A DNA stretch of 64,000 nt from an uncultured Opitutia bacterium (GCA_903902745.1 CAIUWA010000015.1:1-64000), one strand, 5' to 3'; shown: positions 1 to 8,580, numbered from the stretch's first letter. The notes: generated by a model not told the origin, from the sequence alone. Numbers and translations: made by a program.

Positions 1-93
1 GCTCGACCTCAACCTTCCTGCCACGGGCAGAACGCCTCTGCGCTCCATCTACTCACCCCCAACTCCAGCCTCGGTTTAATTCCCTCCTCGAGT

Positions 94-131
94 GTTACCT
101 ATGTCTCCGAACACCGTTACCCTTGTCTCCG
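94..131. repeat. Pair of imperfect 16-bp direct repeats
   Basis: GTTACCTATGTCTCCG (94-109) recurs as GTTACCCTTGTCTCCG (116-131), 22 bp start to start, just downstream of the dapL stop. Similar repeated strings are remembered next to insertion sequences, so this may be the end of a mobile-element remnant. No transposase is visible in the window. Confidence 0.4.
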
Positions 132-163
132 GCCCAAACAGGGGTCAACGCGTTCCACCCCGA

Positions 164-1387
164 TCATTTCAGCGCGGCGGCGATGCGGGCGAGGGCGGTG
201 ACGACGTTCTCGCGGCTGTTGAAGGCGCTGATGCGGACGTGGCCCTCGCCGCACTTGCCGAAGCCGGCGCCGGGCGTGCAGACGACCTGGGCCTTGTTCA
301 GCAACAGGTCGAAGAACTCCCACGAGTCGCGGCCGGTGTTGATCCAGAGGTAGGGAGCGTTGTCGCCGCCGATGCAGGTGAAGCCCCAACTCTTTACGGC
401 GTCGCGGATGAGCTTGGCATTGCCGAGGTAGAAATCGATCAGCGCCTTCGTCTGCTGCTTGCCGGCGTCGGTGTAGATCGCGGCGGCGGCTTTTTGAATT
501 GGGTAGGCGACGCCGTTGAATTTCGTGGAGTGGCGGCGATTCCAGAGGGCGTGGACGGGTTGCGCGTTGCCCGCGGCATCGGAGGCCATGACGGTTTTTG
601 GCACAACGAGGTAAGCGCAACGCGTGCCGGTAAAGCCCGCGGTCTTCGAGAAGCTGCGAAACTCGAGCGCCACGTCGCGCGCGCCTTCGATCTCGTAGAT
701 CGAGTGCGGGATCGCGGGGTCGCGGATGTAGGCCTCGTAGGCGGAGTCAAAAAGGATGATCGCCTTGTTCTTCTTCGCGTAGGCGACCCACTCGGTGAGC
801 TGGGCTTTCGTGGCGACGGCGCCGGTGGGATTGTTCGGGAAGCAGAGATAGATCAGGTCGGTCGCGACGGACGGTAGCGCGGGCACGTAGCCGTTGGCGG
901 GTGTGCTATCGAGGTAGGTGACGCCGCTGTAGCGGCCGTCGATATTCGCGCCGGTGCGGCCGGCCATCACGTTCGTGTCGATGTAGACGGGGTAGACGGG
1001 ATCGGGAATGGCGAGGCGGATGTCGGTGGCGAAGATTTCCTGGATGTTACCGCAGTCGCACTTCGCGCCGTCGGAGATGAAGATCTCGTCGGCCTCGATC
1101 TTGCAGCCGCGGGCGGCGTAGTCGTGCTGGGCGACGGCCTCGCGGAGGAACGCGTAGCCCTGCTCGGGGCCGTAGCCCTTGAAGGTGGCGCGGTGTGCCA
1201 TCTCGTCGGTCGCGGCGTGCAGCGCCTCGATGCACACGGGCGGGAGCGGCTCGGTGACATCGCCGATGCCGAGGCGGATGACCGGCTTCGACGGGTTGGC
1301 CGCGACGTAGGCGTTCACGCGCTTGGCGATGTCGCTGAAGAGGTAGGAAGCCTTGAGCTTCGTGTAGTTTTCGTTGATGCGGATCAT
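164..1387 (-). CDS. dapL: LL-diaminopimelate aminotransferase
   Basis: Class I/II PLP-dependent aminotransferase that makes LL-diaminopimelate directly from tetrahydrodipicolinate, for lysine and peptidoglycan, in the cytosol. The protein is 407 aa, matching the family length of about 410. Family landmarks visible are the N-terminal [11 protein letters not shown], the [12 protein letters not shown] segment, [23 protein letters not shown] and [12 protein letters not shown], with Lys248 as the predicted PLP-binding lysine. The frame is open further upstream, but ATG at 1387 gives the canonical DapL N-terminus; the extra 27 codons look non-coding. Divergent from panC. The DapL route is usual in Verrucomicrobia, Chlamydiae and plants. 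Confidence 0.95.
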   Translation of the reverse strand: MIRINENYTKLKASYLFSDIAKRVNAYVAANPSKPVIRLGIGDVTEPLPPVCIEALHAATDEMAHRATFKGYGPEQGYAFLREAVAQHDYAARGCKIEADEIFISDGAKCDCGNIQEIFATDIRLAIPDPVYPVYIDTNVMAGRTGANIDGRYSGVTYLDSTPANGYVPALPSVATDLIYLCFPNNPTGAVATKAQLTEWVAYAKKNKAIILFDSAYEAYIRDPAIPHSIYEIEGARDVALEFRSFSKTAGFTGTRCAYLVVPKTVMASDAAGNAQPVHALWNRRHSTKFNGVAYPIQKAAAAIYTDAGKQQTKALIDFYLGNAKLIRDAVKSWGFTCIGGDNAPYLWINTGRDSWEFFDLLLNKAQVVCTPGAGFGKCGEGHVRISAFNSRENVVTALARIAAALK

Positions 1388-1399
1388 GGGTGGTAAGAA

Positions 1400-1440
1400 A
1401 TTGAGCGCCCGCCTTCGCCCCGGTGGGCTTCGGCGAGGTT
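1400..1440. repeat. Partial 'CCGCCTTCGCC' repeat arm
   Basis: Sequence in the dapL-panC gap uses the same vocabulary (GCCCGCCTTCGCC, GGCTTCGGCGAGG) as copies near 39.4-39.6 kb and 43.3 kb. It is a short degenerate inverted repeat. Confidence 0.4.
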
Positions 1441-1548
1441 CGTCCTCAGCGAGCTGAGGCGAAGACAATTTACGACGTAAATCTTGAAGTGAGCCGGGGT
1501 GGCTGGCTTAGTTCAAGCCCGACGTTGCCCCGCGCGGCGCTGCACCCC

Positions 1549-2388
1549 ATGCAAAAAATCGCGACTGTTTCCGAGATGCGGCAGGTTTCCCGCGAGCTCC
1601 GCGCGAAGGGCGGGCGCATTGCGCTGGTGCCGACGATGGGGGCGCTGCATGCGGGCCACCGGGCCCTGATCGAGGCGGCGAAAAAATCCGGCGACACGGT
1701 GGTGGTCTCGATTTTTGTCAACGCGCTCCAGCTGCCCAGCGCGGAGGCTGTCGCCTATCCGCGCACGCCCGAGGCCGACCTCGCGCTTTGCACCGAGGCG
1801 AACGCGGACGTGGTCTTCATGCCGGCCGTGGAGGAGATTTATCCCCGCGGCTACTCGACCTACGTGATGGAGGAGGCCTATTCCAAGCCCCTGTGTGGCG
1901 TCTCTCGGCCCACGCAGTTCCGCGGCGTGACGACGATCATCGTGAAACTGATCAACATCGTGAGTCCCGGCCGCCTGTTCATCGGCCAGAAGGATGTGCA
2001 GCAGGCCGCACTGCTCCGGAAGATGATGGCGGACCTGCATCTGGACGTGGCGGTGGACATGGTGCCGACCGCCCGCGAGGCCGACGGGCTCGCATTCGGC
2101 GTGCGCAACCGCGAACTCACCACCAGCCAGCGCACGGAGGCGGTGGTTGTGCAGCAGGCGCTTGCCAAGGCGAAGGAGATGGTGGGATCCGGCGTGCGCA
2201 GCACGGACCGGGTGGTGGCTGAGGTCACGCACATCATCGGCCAGCGCCGCCGGTTGCGCGTGATCTACATTTCCATTGTCGACGGCACGACCATGGAGGC
2301 CGAGCGGGAAATCATCCCTGGCAAAAGCTTGCTCATGATCGCCGTGTGGGTCGACGAAGTGCGGCTGATCGACAACCTGCCGCTATAA
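1549..2388 (+). CDS. panC: Pantothenate synthetase
   Basis: ATP-dependent condensation of pantoate with beta-alanine to pantothenate, in the coenzyme A pathway. The protein is 279 aa, the usual length. The nucleotidylyl-transferase motif MGALHAGH (residues 30-37), SIFVN, the FRGVTTIIVKL segment and GQKDVQQ match PanC. ATG 1549 is chosen because MQKIATVSEMR is the normal start; the frame stays open back to 1423 through non-homologous sequence. Oddities: the usual SSRN of the second nucleotide-binding motif reads GVRN (184-187), and the usual VNPxQF reads VNALQL, so activity may be altered. It stands alone, without panB or panD in the window. Confidence 0.88.
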   Translation: MQKIATVSEMRQVSRELRAKGGRIALVPTMGALHAGHRALIEAAKKSGDTVVVSIFVNALQLPSAEAVAYPRTPEADLALCTEANADVVFMPAVEEIYPRGYSTYVMEEAYSKPLCGVSRPTQFRGVTTIIVKLINIVSPGRLFIGQKDVQQAALLRKMMADLHLDVAVDMVPTAREADGLAFGVRNRELTTSQRTEAVVVQQALAKAKEMVGSGVRSTDRVVAEVTHIIGQRRRLRVIYISIVDGTTMEAEREIIPGKSLLMIAVWVDEVRLIDNLPL

Positions 2389-2404
2389 GGCCGTCGGATT
2401 CGGG

Positions 2405-2520
2405 AGGGTGGCCACAATAAGGCACGAAGGGTCCGGGGCTCCTTCTCGACCTGCTTGCGCGCCTATAGGCGCAATGGAGATCCTGCCGTAGCCGCGGACT
2501 CTTCGGGCCTTTTCGCGGCT
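2405..2520. repeat. Degenerate 'GGCACGAAGG' inverted repeat with small palindrome
   Basis: The gap between panC and the convergent deoR-type gene carries GGCACGAAGG on the left and CTTCGGGCCTT on the right, plus the 14-bp perfect palindrome GCGCCTATAGGCGC (2459-2472). It resembles the element at 28361-28436 but is more decayed. It may also act as a bidirectional terminator. Confidence 0.4.
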
Positions 2521-2541
2521 AAAAATCCGAAGTCAGGAAAA

Positions 2542-3309
2542 TCAGGCTGCCGTTGGCGCCACCACCACCTCTAGGCCTTTGGCGCGGAGGGCGGTCACCA
2601 GGGATTCCGGCGCGCGGGCGTCGGTGACGACCACGTCCACCGCTGAAAAATCCGAGAGGAAGAACGTCGAGCGCCGGCCAAACTTCGTGTGGTCGAGGCA
2701 GAAGATCACCTTCGCCGCGCCGGCAATCATCGCGCGCTGGATATCCACGAGCAGGGCGTGGGAGTTGTAGATGCCGTCCTCGGAAATGCCGCTGCCGCTC
2801 AGGATCGCGACGTCGGCGTGCATCCGGGAAAACGTGTCGACCGCGTGCGGCCCGACCAGGACGCCGAGACGCGGATAGATGACGCCGCCGGAGAGGTGCA
2901 CCTCATGGCGGTTGGAGGCGGAGAAGAAATTCGCGACCGGCAGGGAGTTCGTGATGATCTGCGCCACCTTCTCGCCCAGACGCTTCGCGACATGAAAGCA
3001 CGTCGTGCCGCTGTCGATGATCACGTTCTGTCCCGGCTCGATGAGGGCGGCGCACGCCTCGCCGATGGACTCCTTTTCGTGAACCTGGTGGGTGTCGCGG
3101 ACGTTGAAAACGAATTCATCGCTCTTTGGCTGCAGGATGCGGGCGCCGCCATGGGTTCGTCGGATGGCTTTATGGGCCTCCAAGGCCGCGACATCGCGTC
3201 GCACCGTGGACACGGATGCGCCGACATGTTGCGCAAGCTCTTCCAATGAAGCGTATTCAGCCTTTTGGAGGTACTCCTCAATCTTGGTTTTTCGCTCCTC
3301 GGGGTGCAT
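2542..3309 (-). CDS. DeoR-family transcriptional regulator of the microcompartment operon
   Basis: A 255-aa DeoR-type repressor. The N-terminal winged helix-turn-helix (residues 1-57) contains KIEEYLQKAEYASLEELA, SVSTVRRDVAALE and RRTHGGA. A DeoRC sugar-phosphate-sensing domain follows, with the IDSGTTCFHVAKRL and LSGGVIYPRLG segments. ATG 3309 starts the typical MHPEERKTKIEEYL N-terminus; a longer open frame upstream is antisense to pduL and is not used. The gene is divergent from pduL with a 102-bp shared control region. PV-type microcompartment loci commonly carry a DeoR regulator. By family analogy the effector is probably a deoxysugar phosphate, which is inference. Confidence 0.9.
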   Translation of the reverse strand: MHPEERKTKIEEYLQKAEYASLEELAQHVGASVSTVRRDVAALEAHKAIRRTHGGARILQPKSDEFVFNVRDTHQVHEKESIGEACAALIEPGQNVIIDSGTTCFHVAKRLGEKVAQIITNSLPVANFFSASNRHEVHLSGGVIYPRLGVLVGPHAVDTFSRMHADVAILSGSGISEDGIYNSHALLVDIQRAMIAGAAKVIFCLDHTKFGRRSTFFLSDFSAVDVVVTDARAPESLVTALRAKGLEVVVAPTAA

Positions 3310-3411
3310 GTCCTTGGAAGAAGTTGGAAGATTTTGGAAGAAGTTGCAATGAATACTTGACAGTCTGGAAGATTTTTCCGGAAAGTCGGAATAAGTCGCC
3401 CCATTTCTTCC
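3310..3411. promoter_or_regulatory. Divergent control region between deoR-type gene and pduL
   Basis: GGAAG occurs at 3316, 3326 and 3336, exactly 10 bp apart, and again at 3367. The 13-mer TTGGAAGAAGTTG is repeated at 3314-3326 and 3334-3346, and GGAAGATTTT at 3326-3335 and 3367-3376. A perfect TTTCCGGAAA palindrome lies at 3375-3384. TTGACA at 3357-3362 could be a -35 box for the operon, but no good -10 is seen. Helical phasing of direct repeats fits DeoR-family operators. Confidence 0.55.
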
Positions 3412-4089
3412 ATGTCTCTGCCTCCTCCGTTGCCCCATCGTGTCGAGATTGAACATCTCGTACGACGTGCGCTTTACCAGCGCCTCGGCAAAAATCTTCC
3501 GGCCACCGCTCAGGCGCCGAATCCGCTGCTGGTGAACATCAGCGCCCGTCACTGCCACCTCACGCCGCAGGCGGTCGAGGCGCTGTTTGGGAAGGGAGCC
3601 ACTCTCACGCCGATGAAATGGCTCTATCAAAAGGATCAGTTCGCTGCGAAGGAGACCGTTACGCTCATTGGCCCGCGCAGCCGCGTCATTTCCAATCTTC
3701 GAATCCTCGGCCCGTGCCGGGACCTGAACCAGATCGAACTCGCGCTGACCGATTCGATCGCCCTCGGCTTCGACATCCCGATCCGCCAGTCCGGCAACAT
3801 CGCGGGCACGCCAGGATGCATGCTGATGGGTCCGAACGGATTTTTTGAGATGAAGGAGGGCGTCATCCGCGCCGCCCCCCACGTGCACATGCATCCCGAC
3901 GACGCCGCGTTCCAAGGCGTGAAGGCCGGCGACTTCATGCGCCTGCGCATCGGCGGCCCGTGCGCCACGACGTTCGACCGCATGCTGGTGCGCGTCCATC
4001 CCGACTTCAAACTCGAGGTGCACATTGACACCGACGAGGGCAACGCCTGCGCGCTCCAGCCCGACACGCCCGTCGAGCTGCTCAAATAA
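3412..4089 (+). CDS. pduL: PduL-type phosphotransacylase (microcompartment enzyme)
   Basis: Converts acyl-CoA plus phosphate to acyl-phosphate plus CoA, recycling CoA inside the shell. At 225 aa it carries the two PduL beta-barrel domains, with metal-binding His clusters in NISARHCHL, HVHMHPDDAAFQGVKAGD and LEVHIDTDEGNAC. Residues 9-26 (HRVEIEHLVRRALYQRLG) form an amphipathic helix followed by a short linker, the form of an encapsulation peptide. It is the first gene of the operon, 37 bp before the first BMC-H gene. In this pathway the substrate is predicted to be lactoyl-CoA, though propionyl- or acetyl-CoA cannot be excluded. Confidence 0.93.
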   Translation: MSLPPPLPHRVEIEHLVRRALYQRLGKNLPATAQAPNPLLVNISARHCHLTPQAVEALFGKGATLTPMKWLYQKDQFAAKETVTLIGPRSRVISNLRILGPCRDLNQIELALTDSIALGFDIPIRQSGNIAGTPGCMLMGPNGFFEMKEGVIRAAPHVHMHPDDAAFQGVKAGDFMRLRIGGPCATTFDRMLVRVHPDFKLEVHIDTDEGNACALQPDTPVELLK

Positions 4090-4126
4090 TTTTCCTCACC
4101 CTTAACCCGTACCCACCAAAAACAAC

Positions 4127-4396
4127 ATGAGTGATTCCATCGGAATGGTAGAAACCAAAGGCTATGTCGGCAGCGTCGAAGCCAGCGACGCCATGGTCAA
4201 GGCGGCGAACGTCTCCCTCGTTCGCCAGATTCAAATCGGCGGCGGTCTCATCACCGTCGTCGTCAAAGGCGACATCGGCAGCGTCAAGGCGGCCGTTGAG
4301 GCCGGCTCCGAGGCCGCCAAGCGCGTCGGCGAGCTCGTTTGCTCGCACATCATCGCCCGGCCCCACGCCGAGCTGCTCCGCAACGTCGGCCTCTAA
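4127..4396 (+). CDS. BMC-H shell hexamer protein 1
   Basis: An 89-aa single BMC-domain (pfam00936) protein that forms hexameric tiles of the microcompartment facets. It begins IGMVETKGYVGSVEASDAM and continues through VVVKGDIGSVKAAVEAG and HIIARPHAEL, all standard for the fold. The central pore loop reads IGGG (Gly38-Gly40), compared with GSG in PduA. One of three BMC-H genes in the operon; the next starts 23 bp downstream. The minimal length leaves no C-terminal extension. Confidence 0.95.
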   Translation: MSDSIGMVETKGYVGSVEASDAMVKAANVSLVRQIQIGGGLITVVVKGDIGSVKAAVEAGSEAAKRVGELVCSHIIARPHAELLRNVGL

Positions 4397-4419
4397 ACCC
4401 AACTTAACTCTTTTTCTAT

Positions 4420-4713
4420 ATGGCACAGGAAGCAATTGGTCTGATCGAAACAAAGGGCTTGTGCGCCCTCCTCGAAGCCGCTGACGCCGCCCTCAAGGCC
4501 GCCAGCGTCACGATGACGGGCTACGAGGCCGTCGGCAGCGGTTATGTCACCGCGTTTTTCCGGGGCGATGTCGCCGCCGTGAAGGCCGCGATTGACGCCG
4601 GCGCCGAAGCCGCGTCCAAGGTCGGCGAGATCGTCGCCGTCCAGGTCATCCCGCGTCCGCACGAGGATCTCGGCATCCTTGGCAAGTGGGTCAACCAGAC
4701 GACCGCCGCCTGA
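4420..4713 (+). CDS. BMC-H shell hexamer protein 2
   Basis: A 97-aa BMC-domain shell protein. [40 protein letters not shown] and [11 protein letters not shown] match the fold. The pore loop is the canonical VGSG (39-41). A short C-terminal tail ([13 protein letters not shown]) extends beyond the minimal domain. It is separated from the kinase gene by 94 bp, the longest gap in the early operon. Confidence 0.95.
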   Translation: MAQEAIGLIETKGLCALLEAADAALKAASVTMTGYEAVGSGYVTAFFRGDVAAVKAAIDAGAEAASKVGEIVAVQVIPRPHEDLGILGKWVNQTTAA

Positions 4714-4807
4714 GTGGGTTCTACGCCGTAGCAGCTGACGTAAGAAGGCTGGGCTTGAGGAAACTCATCCCCGGCCTCGTTACCTCGGCCGCTACGCCCC
4801 GCGTTCG

Positions 4808-5995
4808 ATGAACATTCTCGTCGCCAATCTCGGCTCGACCTCGCTCAAGTTCCGCCTGTTCCGTTTCGACGGCGCGGGCGGGGCGGCGTTGCTCGCCAAG
4901 GGTGGCTACGAGCGCGTGACGGACTACGGCAAGGCGATCGACGACTGCCTCGCGGAACTCAAGGCCGCGGGCCACGTGCGTTCGCCGGCCGACCTTCACG
5001 GCGTGGGCTTCAAGACCGTGCTCGGCAAGAATCTCACCGGCTGCGTGCCGGCCGACGAGAAGACGATTGCCGCGCTCGACGGGTTCAAGGAAATCGCCCC
5101 CGCCCACAATCCGCCGTACGCGACCGGCATCCAGCGTTTCCGCGAGAAGCTGCCGGGCGTGCCGCTGGTCGCGCTGTTTGAGACGGCCTTTTACCAATGG
5201 GTGCCCGAGGCGGCCGCACGCTACGCGGTGCCGGAAGCCTGGCACCAGGCCGGCGTGCGCCGCTACGGTTTCCATGGCGCCAGCCACAAGTTTGTCGCGG
5301 AACGCTCCGCCGAGCTGCTCGGACGCAAGGACATCGCGGACCGGGTCCGCCAGCTTTACCAGGCCGGCCCCACGCCGGTGTCGGGTCGCGCCCTGCGCGT
5401 GATCTCCTGCCATCTCGGCGGCAGCAGCTCGGTCACCGGCATCCGCGACGGCGTCGCGATCGGCACGAGCATGGGCCTCAGCCCGCAGTCCGGCCTGCCG
5501 CAGAACAACCGCGTGGGCGACCTCGATTCCGCCGCAGTGCCGTTCGTGATGAAGACGCTCGGCCTGTCCATCGCCGAGGTGGAGCGCCAGATGACGAAGG
5601 AGGGCGGCCTGCTCGGCCTCTCCGGCGTCAGCAACGACCTGCGCGACATCCGCGCCGCCGCCACCGCCGGCAACGCCCGCGCGCAGCTCGCGCTCGATGT
5701 GTTTGTCCACTCCGCCCGCCACTGGATCGGGGCGTTTCTCCTCGAGCTCGGCGGCTGTGACGCCCTCGTGTTCACCGCCGGTATCGGCGAGAACAATCCG
5801 GACCTGCGCGCCGCCTTCTGTGCCCAGCTCGAACAGCTCGGGATTGTGATCGATCCCGTGAAGAACGACGCCCTGCGCGGGGCCGAGGGCGAGATTTCCG
5901 CCGCCGGCTCGCGCGTGAAGGTTTTTGTCATCCCGGCGAACGAGGAACTCGTCGTCGCCCGCGAGACGCTCCGCTGCATCGCGGCGCACAACTGA
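4808..5995 (+). CDS. ackA: Acetate/propionate kinase family enzyme (probable acyl kinase of the microcompartment pathway)
   Basis: A 395-aa ASKHA kinase that makes ATP and a carboxylate from acyl-phosphate, the last step after PduL. It has [27 protein letters not shown] and FTAGIGENN. Several AckA active-site features differ: the usual HRVVHGG reads FKTVLGK (68-74, so the substrate Arg becomes Lys69), DTAFH reads ETAFY (125-129), and the PLEGLMMGTR loop reads [10 protein letters not shown] with the Arg kept (Arg235). This suggests a changed acyl substrate, perhaps lactoyl-phosphate. No encapsulation peptide is seen, so it may act outside the shell. Confidence 0.88.
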   Translation: MNILVANLGSTSLKFRLFRFDGAGGAALLAKGGYERVTDYGKAIDDCLAELKAAGHVRSPADLHGVGFKTVLGKNLTGCVPADEKTIAALDGFKEIAPAHNPPYATGIQRFREKLPGVPLVALFETAFYQWVPEAAARYAVPEAWHQAGVRRYGFHGASHKFVAERSAELLGRKDIADRVRQLYQAGPTPVSGRALRVISCHLGGSSSVTGIRDGVAIGTSMGLSPQSGLPQNNRVGDLDSAAVPFVMKTLGLSIAEVERQMTKEGGLLGLSGVSNDLRDIRAAATAGNARAQLALDVFVHSARHWIGAFLLELGGCDALVFTAGIGENNPDLRAAFCAQLEQLGIVIDPVKNDALRGAEGEISAAGSRVKVFVIPANEELVVARETLRCIAAHN

Positions 5996-6024
5996 TTTTT
6001 CCCACCACAAACTCCCTAATAATT

Positions 6025-6321
6025 ATGTCCTCCAAAGCCATCGGCCTCCTCGAAACCCGCGGTCTGACCGCGCTCGTCACTGGCGTCGACGCCATGCTGA
6101 AGTCAGCCAACGTCACCCTCGCCGGTCCCATGAAACAAGTCGGCAACGCGCTCGTCACCGCCGTGGTGATCGGTGATGTCGCCGCTGTCAAAGCCGCCAC
6201 CGACGCCGGTGCGCAGGCCGCCCGCACCGTCGGCGAAGTGGTCAGCGTGCAGGTCATCCCGCGCCCGCATGACGACGTCGCCATCGTGCTGCCCAAGGCC
6301 GCGGTCGCCGCGAAGAAATAA
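6025..6321 (+). CDS. BMC-H shell hexamer protein 3 with non-canonical pore
   Basis: A 98-aa BMC-domain protein. [39 protein letters not shown] and [11 protein letters not shown] fit the fold. The pore loop reads VGNA (Gly40-Asn41-Ala42) instead of GSG or GGG, so the pore lining would differ from the two other hexamers. It has a short Lys/Ala-rich tail. It begins 29 bp after the kinase gene. Confidence 0.95.
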   Translation: MSSKAIGLLETRGLTALVTGVDAMLKSANVTLAGPMKQVGNALVTAVVIGDVAAVKAATDAGAQAARTVGEVVSVQVIPRPHDDVAIVLPKAAVAAKK

Positions 6322-6360
6322 CCCGCGGGATCTTGGGATTCCCGGTGCGCACCCTGCGCG

Positions 6361-6410
6361 CTGGGCCTGTCTCCGGTCTCCCGTCCCCTGTCTCCCGACT
6401 TCCCTCTCCC
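6361..6410. repeat. Single arm of 'CTGTCTCC/CCGTCCCC' word repeat
   Basis: Pyrimidine-rich words CTGTCTCC, GTCTCCCGTCCCC and TGTCTCCC in the gap before the first BMC-P gene are the complement of the GACAGG/GACGGG vocabulary at 16096-16141 and 61806-61867. Only one arm is present. It is one of the few repeat traces inside the microcompartment operon. Confidence 0.4.
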
Positions 6411-6722
6411 ATGTTTATTGCACGCGTCATCGGCTCGGTGGTCTCGACCAAAAAGGACGAGGCCATGAAGGGCCGCAAACTGCTGCTCCTCCGTCCGCTC
6501 CTCGTGGACGAGGCGAATCCCACGCAGTTCCGCCCGGGTGCGAACACCATCGTGGCTGTCGATACGCTGGGGGCCGGGCTCGATGAGATGGTCCTGTTCT
6601 GCCAGGGCAGTTCCGCGCGGCAGGCGACCGGCATGAAAGCCCTGCCGGTCGACGCCGTCATCGTGGGCATCGTCGATACCGTCGATGTCCTGAACAAAAA
6701 AATCTATCCCGCCAAGAAATGA
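6411..6722 (+). CDS. BMC-P (EutN/CcmL-type) shell pentamer protein 1
   Basis: A 103-aa pentameric vertex protein (pfam03319). It starts MFIARVIGSVVSTKKDEAM, with GRKLLLLRPL, the conserved VDTLGAGLDEMVLFCQGSSAR core and a VDAVIVGIVDTVDV C-terminal strand. ATG 6411 gives the normal N-terminus; the open frame upstream is repeat sequence. One of three BMC-P genes, as is typical for PV-type loci. Confidence 0.94.
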   Translation: MFIARVIGSVVSTKKDEAMKGRKLLLLRPLLVDEANPTQFRPGANTIVAVDTLGAGLDEMVLFCQGSSARQATGMKALPVDAVIVGIVDTVDVLNKKIYPAKK

Positions 6723-6808
6723 CGCTGATTGATGGAGCCACGACACCCCCGTCGCGGTTCTGACGCGCCGGGAACGTCGCGACGCAGCTCGATTCGAAAC
6801 TCACCCAC

Positions 6809-8305
6809 ATGAGCAACTCCCTTCAACTCGACGAAGCTGCCCTGCGCTCGGTCGTCGAAGAGGTCATGCGCGGCCTCGGCGGCCGCGTGCCGTCCGCCCC
6901 CTCCGCGCCGGCCCCGGCGCCCCGTCCTGCTTCGTCGCCGGCGCCCAGTGCCCCGCGCTCGTCATCGAATGGCCCGCGTTTCGGCGTGTTCGAGGACGTG
7001 AAGGACGCCTGCGCCGCCGCCCACGACGCCTTTGACCAGCTGAAGGAAAAGGGCATGGCGGGCCGCGCCAAGGTCATCGAGATCGTCAAGGAGATGGTCA
7101 CGGCCAAGGCGGTGGAGTGGGGGAAGTTCGAGTTTGAGGAGACCAAGATCGGCCGCCTCGAGCACAAGGTCGAAAAGCTCCAGATCGTGAAGCTCGTCCC
7201 CGGTGTCGAGTGGATCAAGCCCTATGGCCTCAGCGGCGACCACGGCATCACGATGGAGGAGCACACACCCTTCGGCGTCGTCGGTGCCATCCTGCCGGTC
7301 ACGCATTCCGTGCCGACGCTCAGCGGCAACATCGTCAACATCGTGGCCGCGGGCAACTCGGTGGTGTTCAACCCGCACCCCGGCGGCGCCCGCTCGGCCG
7401 CGCTCGCGGTCCGCGCCTATAACGAAGCGATCTTTGCCGCGCTCGGCATCGAGAACCTCGTTTGCACCGTTGAGAAGCCGACCCTCGAGTCGTTCGACGC
7501 GCTGACGAAGAATGAATTTGTCCGCCTGCTCTGCGTCACCGGCGGCCCGGCCGTCGTCAATGCGGCCATGAAATCCGGCAAGCGCGCGATCTGCGCCGGC
7601 CCGGGCAATCCGCCCGTGCTCGTCGACGGCACCGGCGACCTGAAGAAGGCCGCGCGCGACATCCTCCAGGGCGGCGGCTACGACAACAATCTCCTCTGCA
7701 TCGGTGAAAAGCAGGTCTTCGTGCTCGAGCAGTACGCCGACAAGCTCATCGAGGGCCTCAAGCTCGCCGGCGGCGTGCAGCTCAATGCCGCCCAGCTCGC
7801 GAAGCTCACCGCCGCGGCGTTCACGACCTCCAAGGACGCCGGCGGCTGCTCGCACGCCGTGCTCAATCGCAAGCTCGTCGGCGCCGACGCCTCCGTCCTC
7901 GCGACGATTGCCGGCACCAGCGCGCCGGCCGCCACGCCGATGCTGTTCGCCGAGACCGATGTCGACCACGAGTTCGTGATGGAGGAGCAGATGATGCCGA
8001 TGCTCCCCGTCGTCCGCGTGAAGAGCATCGAGCAGGCCATCGAGTTCGCGAAGAAATCGGAGCACGGTTACAAGCACTCCGCGATCATCCACTCGCTGAA
8101 CGTCGACCACATGACAATCATGGCGCGCGCGCTCGACACCACGCTCTTCGTCAAGAACGGCCCGTCGGTCGCCGGCCTCGGCCTCGGGGGCGAGGGCTAC
8201 CTCAGCTACTCGATCGCCACCACGACCGGCGAGGGCATCACGAACCCCGGCACCTTCACCCGCACGCGCCGCTGCGTGATGGTGGACAACCTCCGCATCT
8301 ACTGA
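6809..8305 (+). CDS. CoA-acylating aldehyde dehydrogenase (PduP/EutE-like), encapsulated
   Basis: Oxidises the aldolase product L-lactaldehyde (or another short aldehyde) to the acyl-CoA with NAD+, the signature enzyme of aldehyde microcompartments. It is 498 aa. Residues 8-24 (DEAALRSVVEEVMRGLG) form an amphipathic encapsulation peptide, followed by a Pro/Ala/Ser linker to about residue 53. The dehydrogenase domain has CAGPGNPPV and the catalytic Cys297 in NNLLCIGEK. The substrate is inferred from the neighbouring aldolase and rhamnose genes. Stop and the next start are 3 bp apart. Confidence 0.93.
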   Translation: MSNSLQLDEAALRSVVEEVMRGLGGRVPSAPSAPAPAPRPASSPAPSAPRSSSNGPRFGVFEDVKDACAAAHDAFDQLKEKGMAGRAKVIEIVKEMVTAKAVEWGKFEFEETKIGRLEHKVEKLQIVKLVPGVEWIKPYGLSGDHGITMEEHTPFGVVGAILPVTHSVPTLSGNIVNIVAAGNSVVFNPHPGGARSAALAVRAYNEAIFAALGIENLVCTVEKPTLESFDALTKNEFVRLLCVTGGPAVVNAAMKSGKRAICAGPGNPPVLVDGTGDLKKAARDILQGGGYDNNLLCIGEKQVFVLEQYADKLIEGLKLAGGVQLNAAQLAKLTAAAFTTSKDAGGCSHAVLNRKLVGADASVLATIAGTSAPAATPMLFAETDVDHEFVMEEQMMPMLPVVRVKSIEQAIEFAKKSEHGYKHSAIIHSLNVDHMTIMARALDTTLFVKNGPSVAGLGLGGEGYLSYSIATTTGEGITNPGTFTRTRRCVMVDNLRIY

Positions 8306-8308
8306 GCC

Positions 8309-8578
8309 ATGATCCTCGCGCGTGTTGACGGCGTCATCGTTTCCTCGGTCTGCCATCCCAGCCTGCATGGCAACCGCTCGGTGATCTGCCAGCCGCTCGA
8401 CGACCAGGGGCGCGAGGAGGGCGGCCCCATCCTCGCCATCGACCCGCTCAGCGCCGGCCAGCACCAGCGCGTGCTGATCTCGACCGACGGCTCGCACACG
8501 CGGAATTTCGTGAAGGACCAGAAATCCCCGCTCCGCAACATGATCATGGCGATCGTGGACGAGAAGGAGACCCGCTGA
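8309..8578 (+). CDS. BMC-P shell pentamer protein 2
   Basis: An 89-aa EutN/CcmL-family vertex protein: MILARVDGVIVSSVCHPSL, RSVICQPLDD, a central VLISTDGSHTRNFV and MAIVDEKE at the C-terminus. It starts 3 bp after the dehydrogenase stop and is followed 2 bp later by the third BMC-P gene, so translation is probably coupled. Confidence 0.93.
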   Translation: MILARVDGVIVSSVCHPSLHGNRSVICQPLDDQGREEGGPILAIDPLSAGQHQRVLISTDGSHTRNFVKDQKSPLRNMIMAIVDEKETR

Positions 8579-8580
8579 CC

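Noticed and set aside
4721-6010. 429-codon minus-strand frame opposite the acyl kinase gene
   Set aside because: It is an antisense shadow of a clear kinase gene; composition is Arg/Ala/Gly/His-rich without motifs.
6962-8497. 511-codon minus-strand frame opposite the aldehyde dehydrogenase gene
   Set aside because: It is an antisense shadow; the plus-strand enzyme has intact catalytic motifs.
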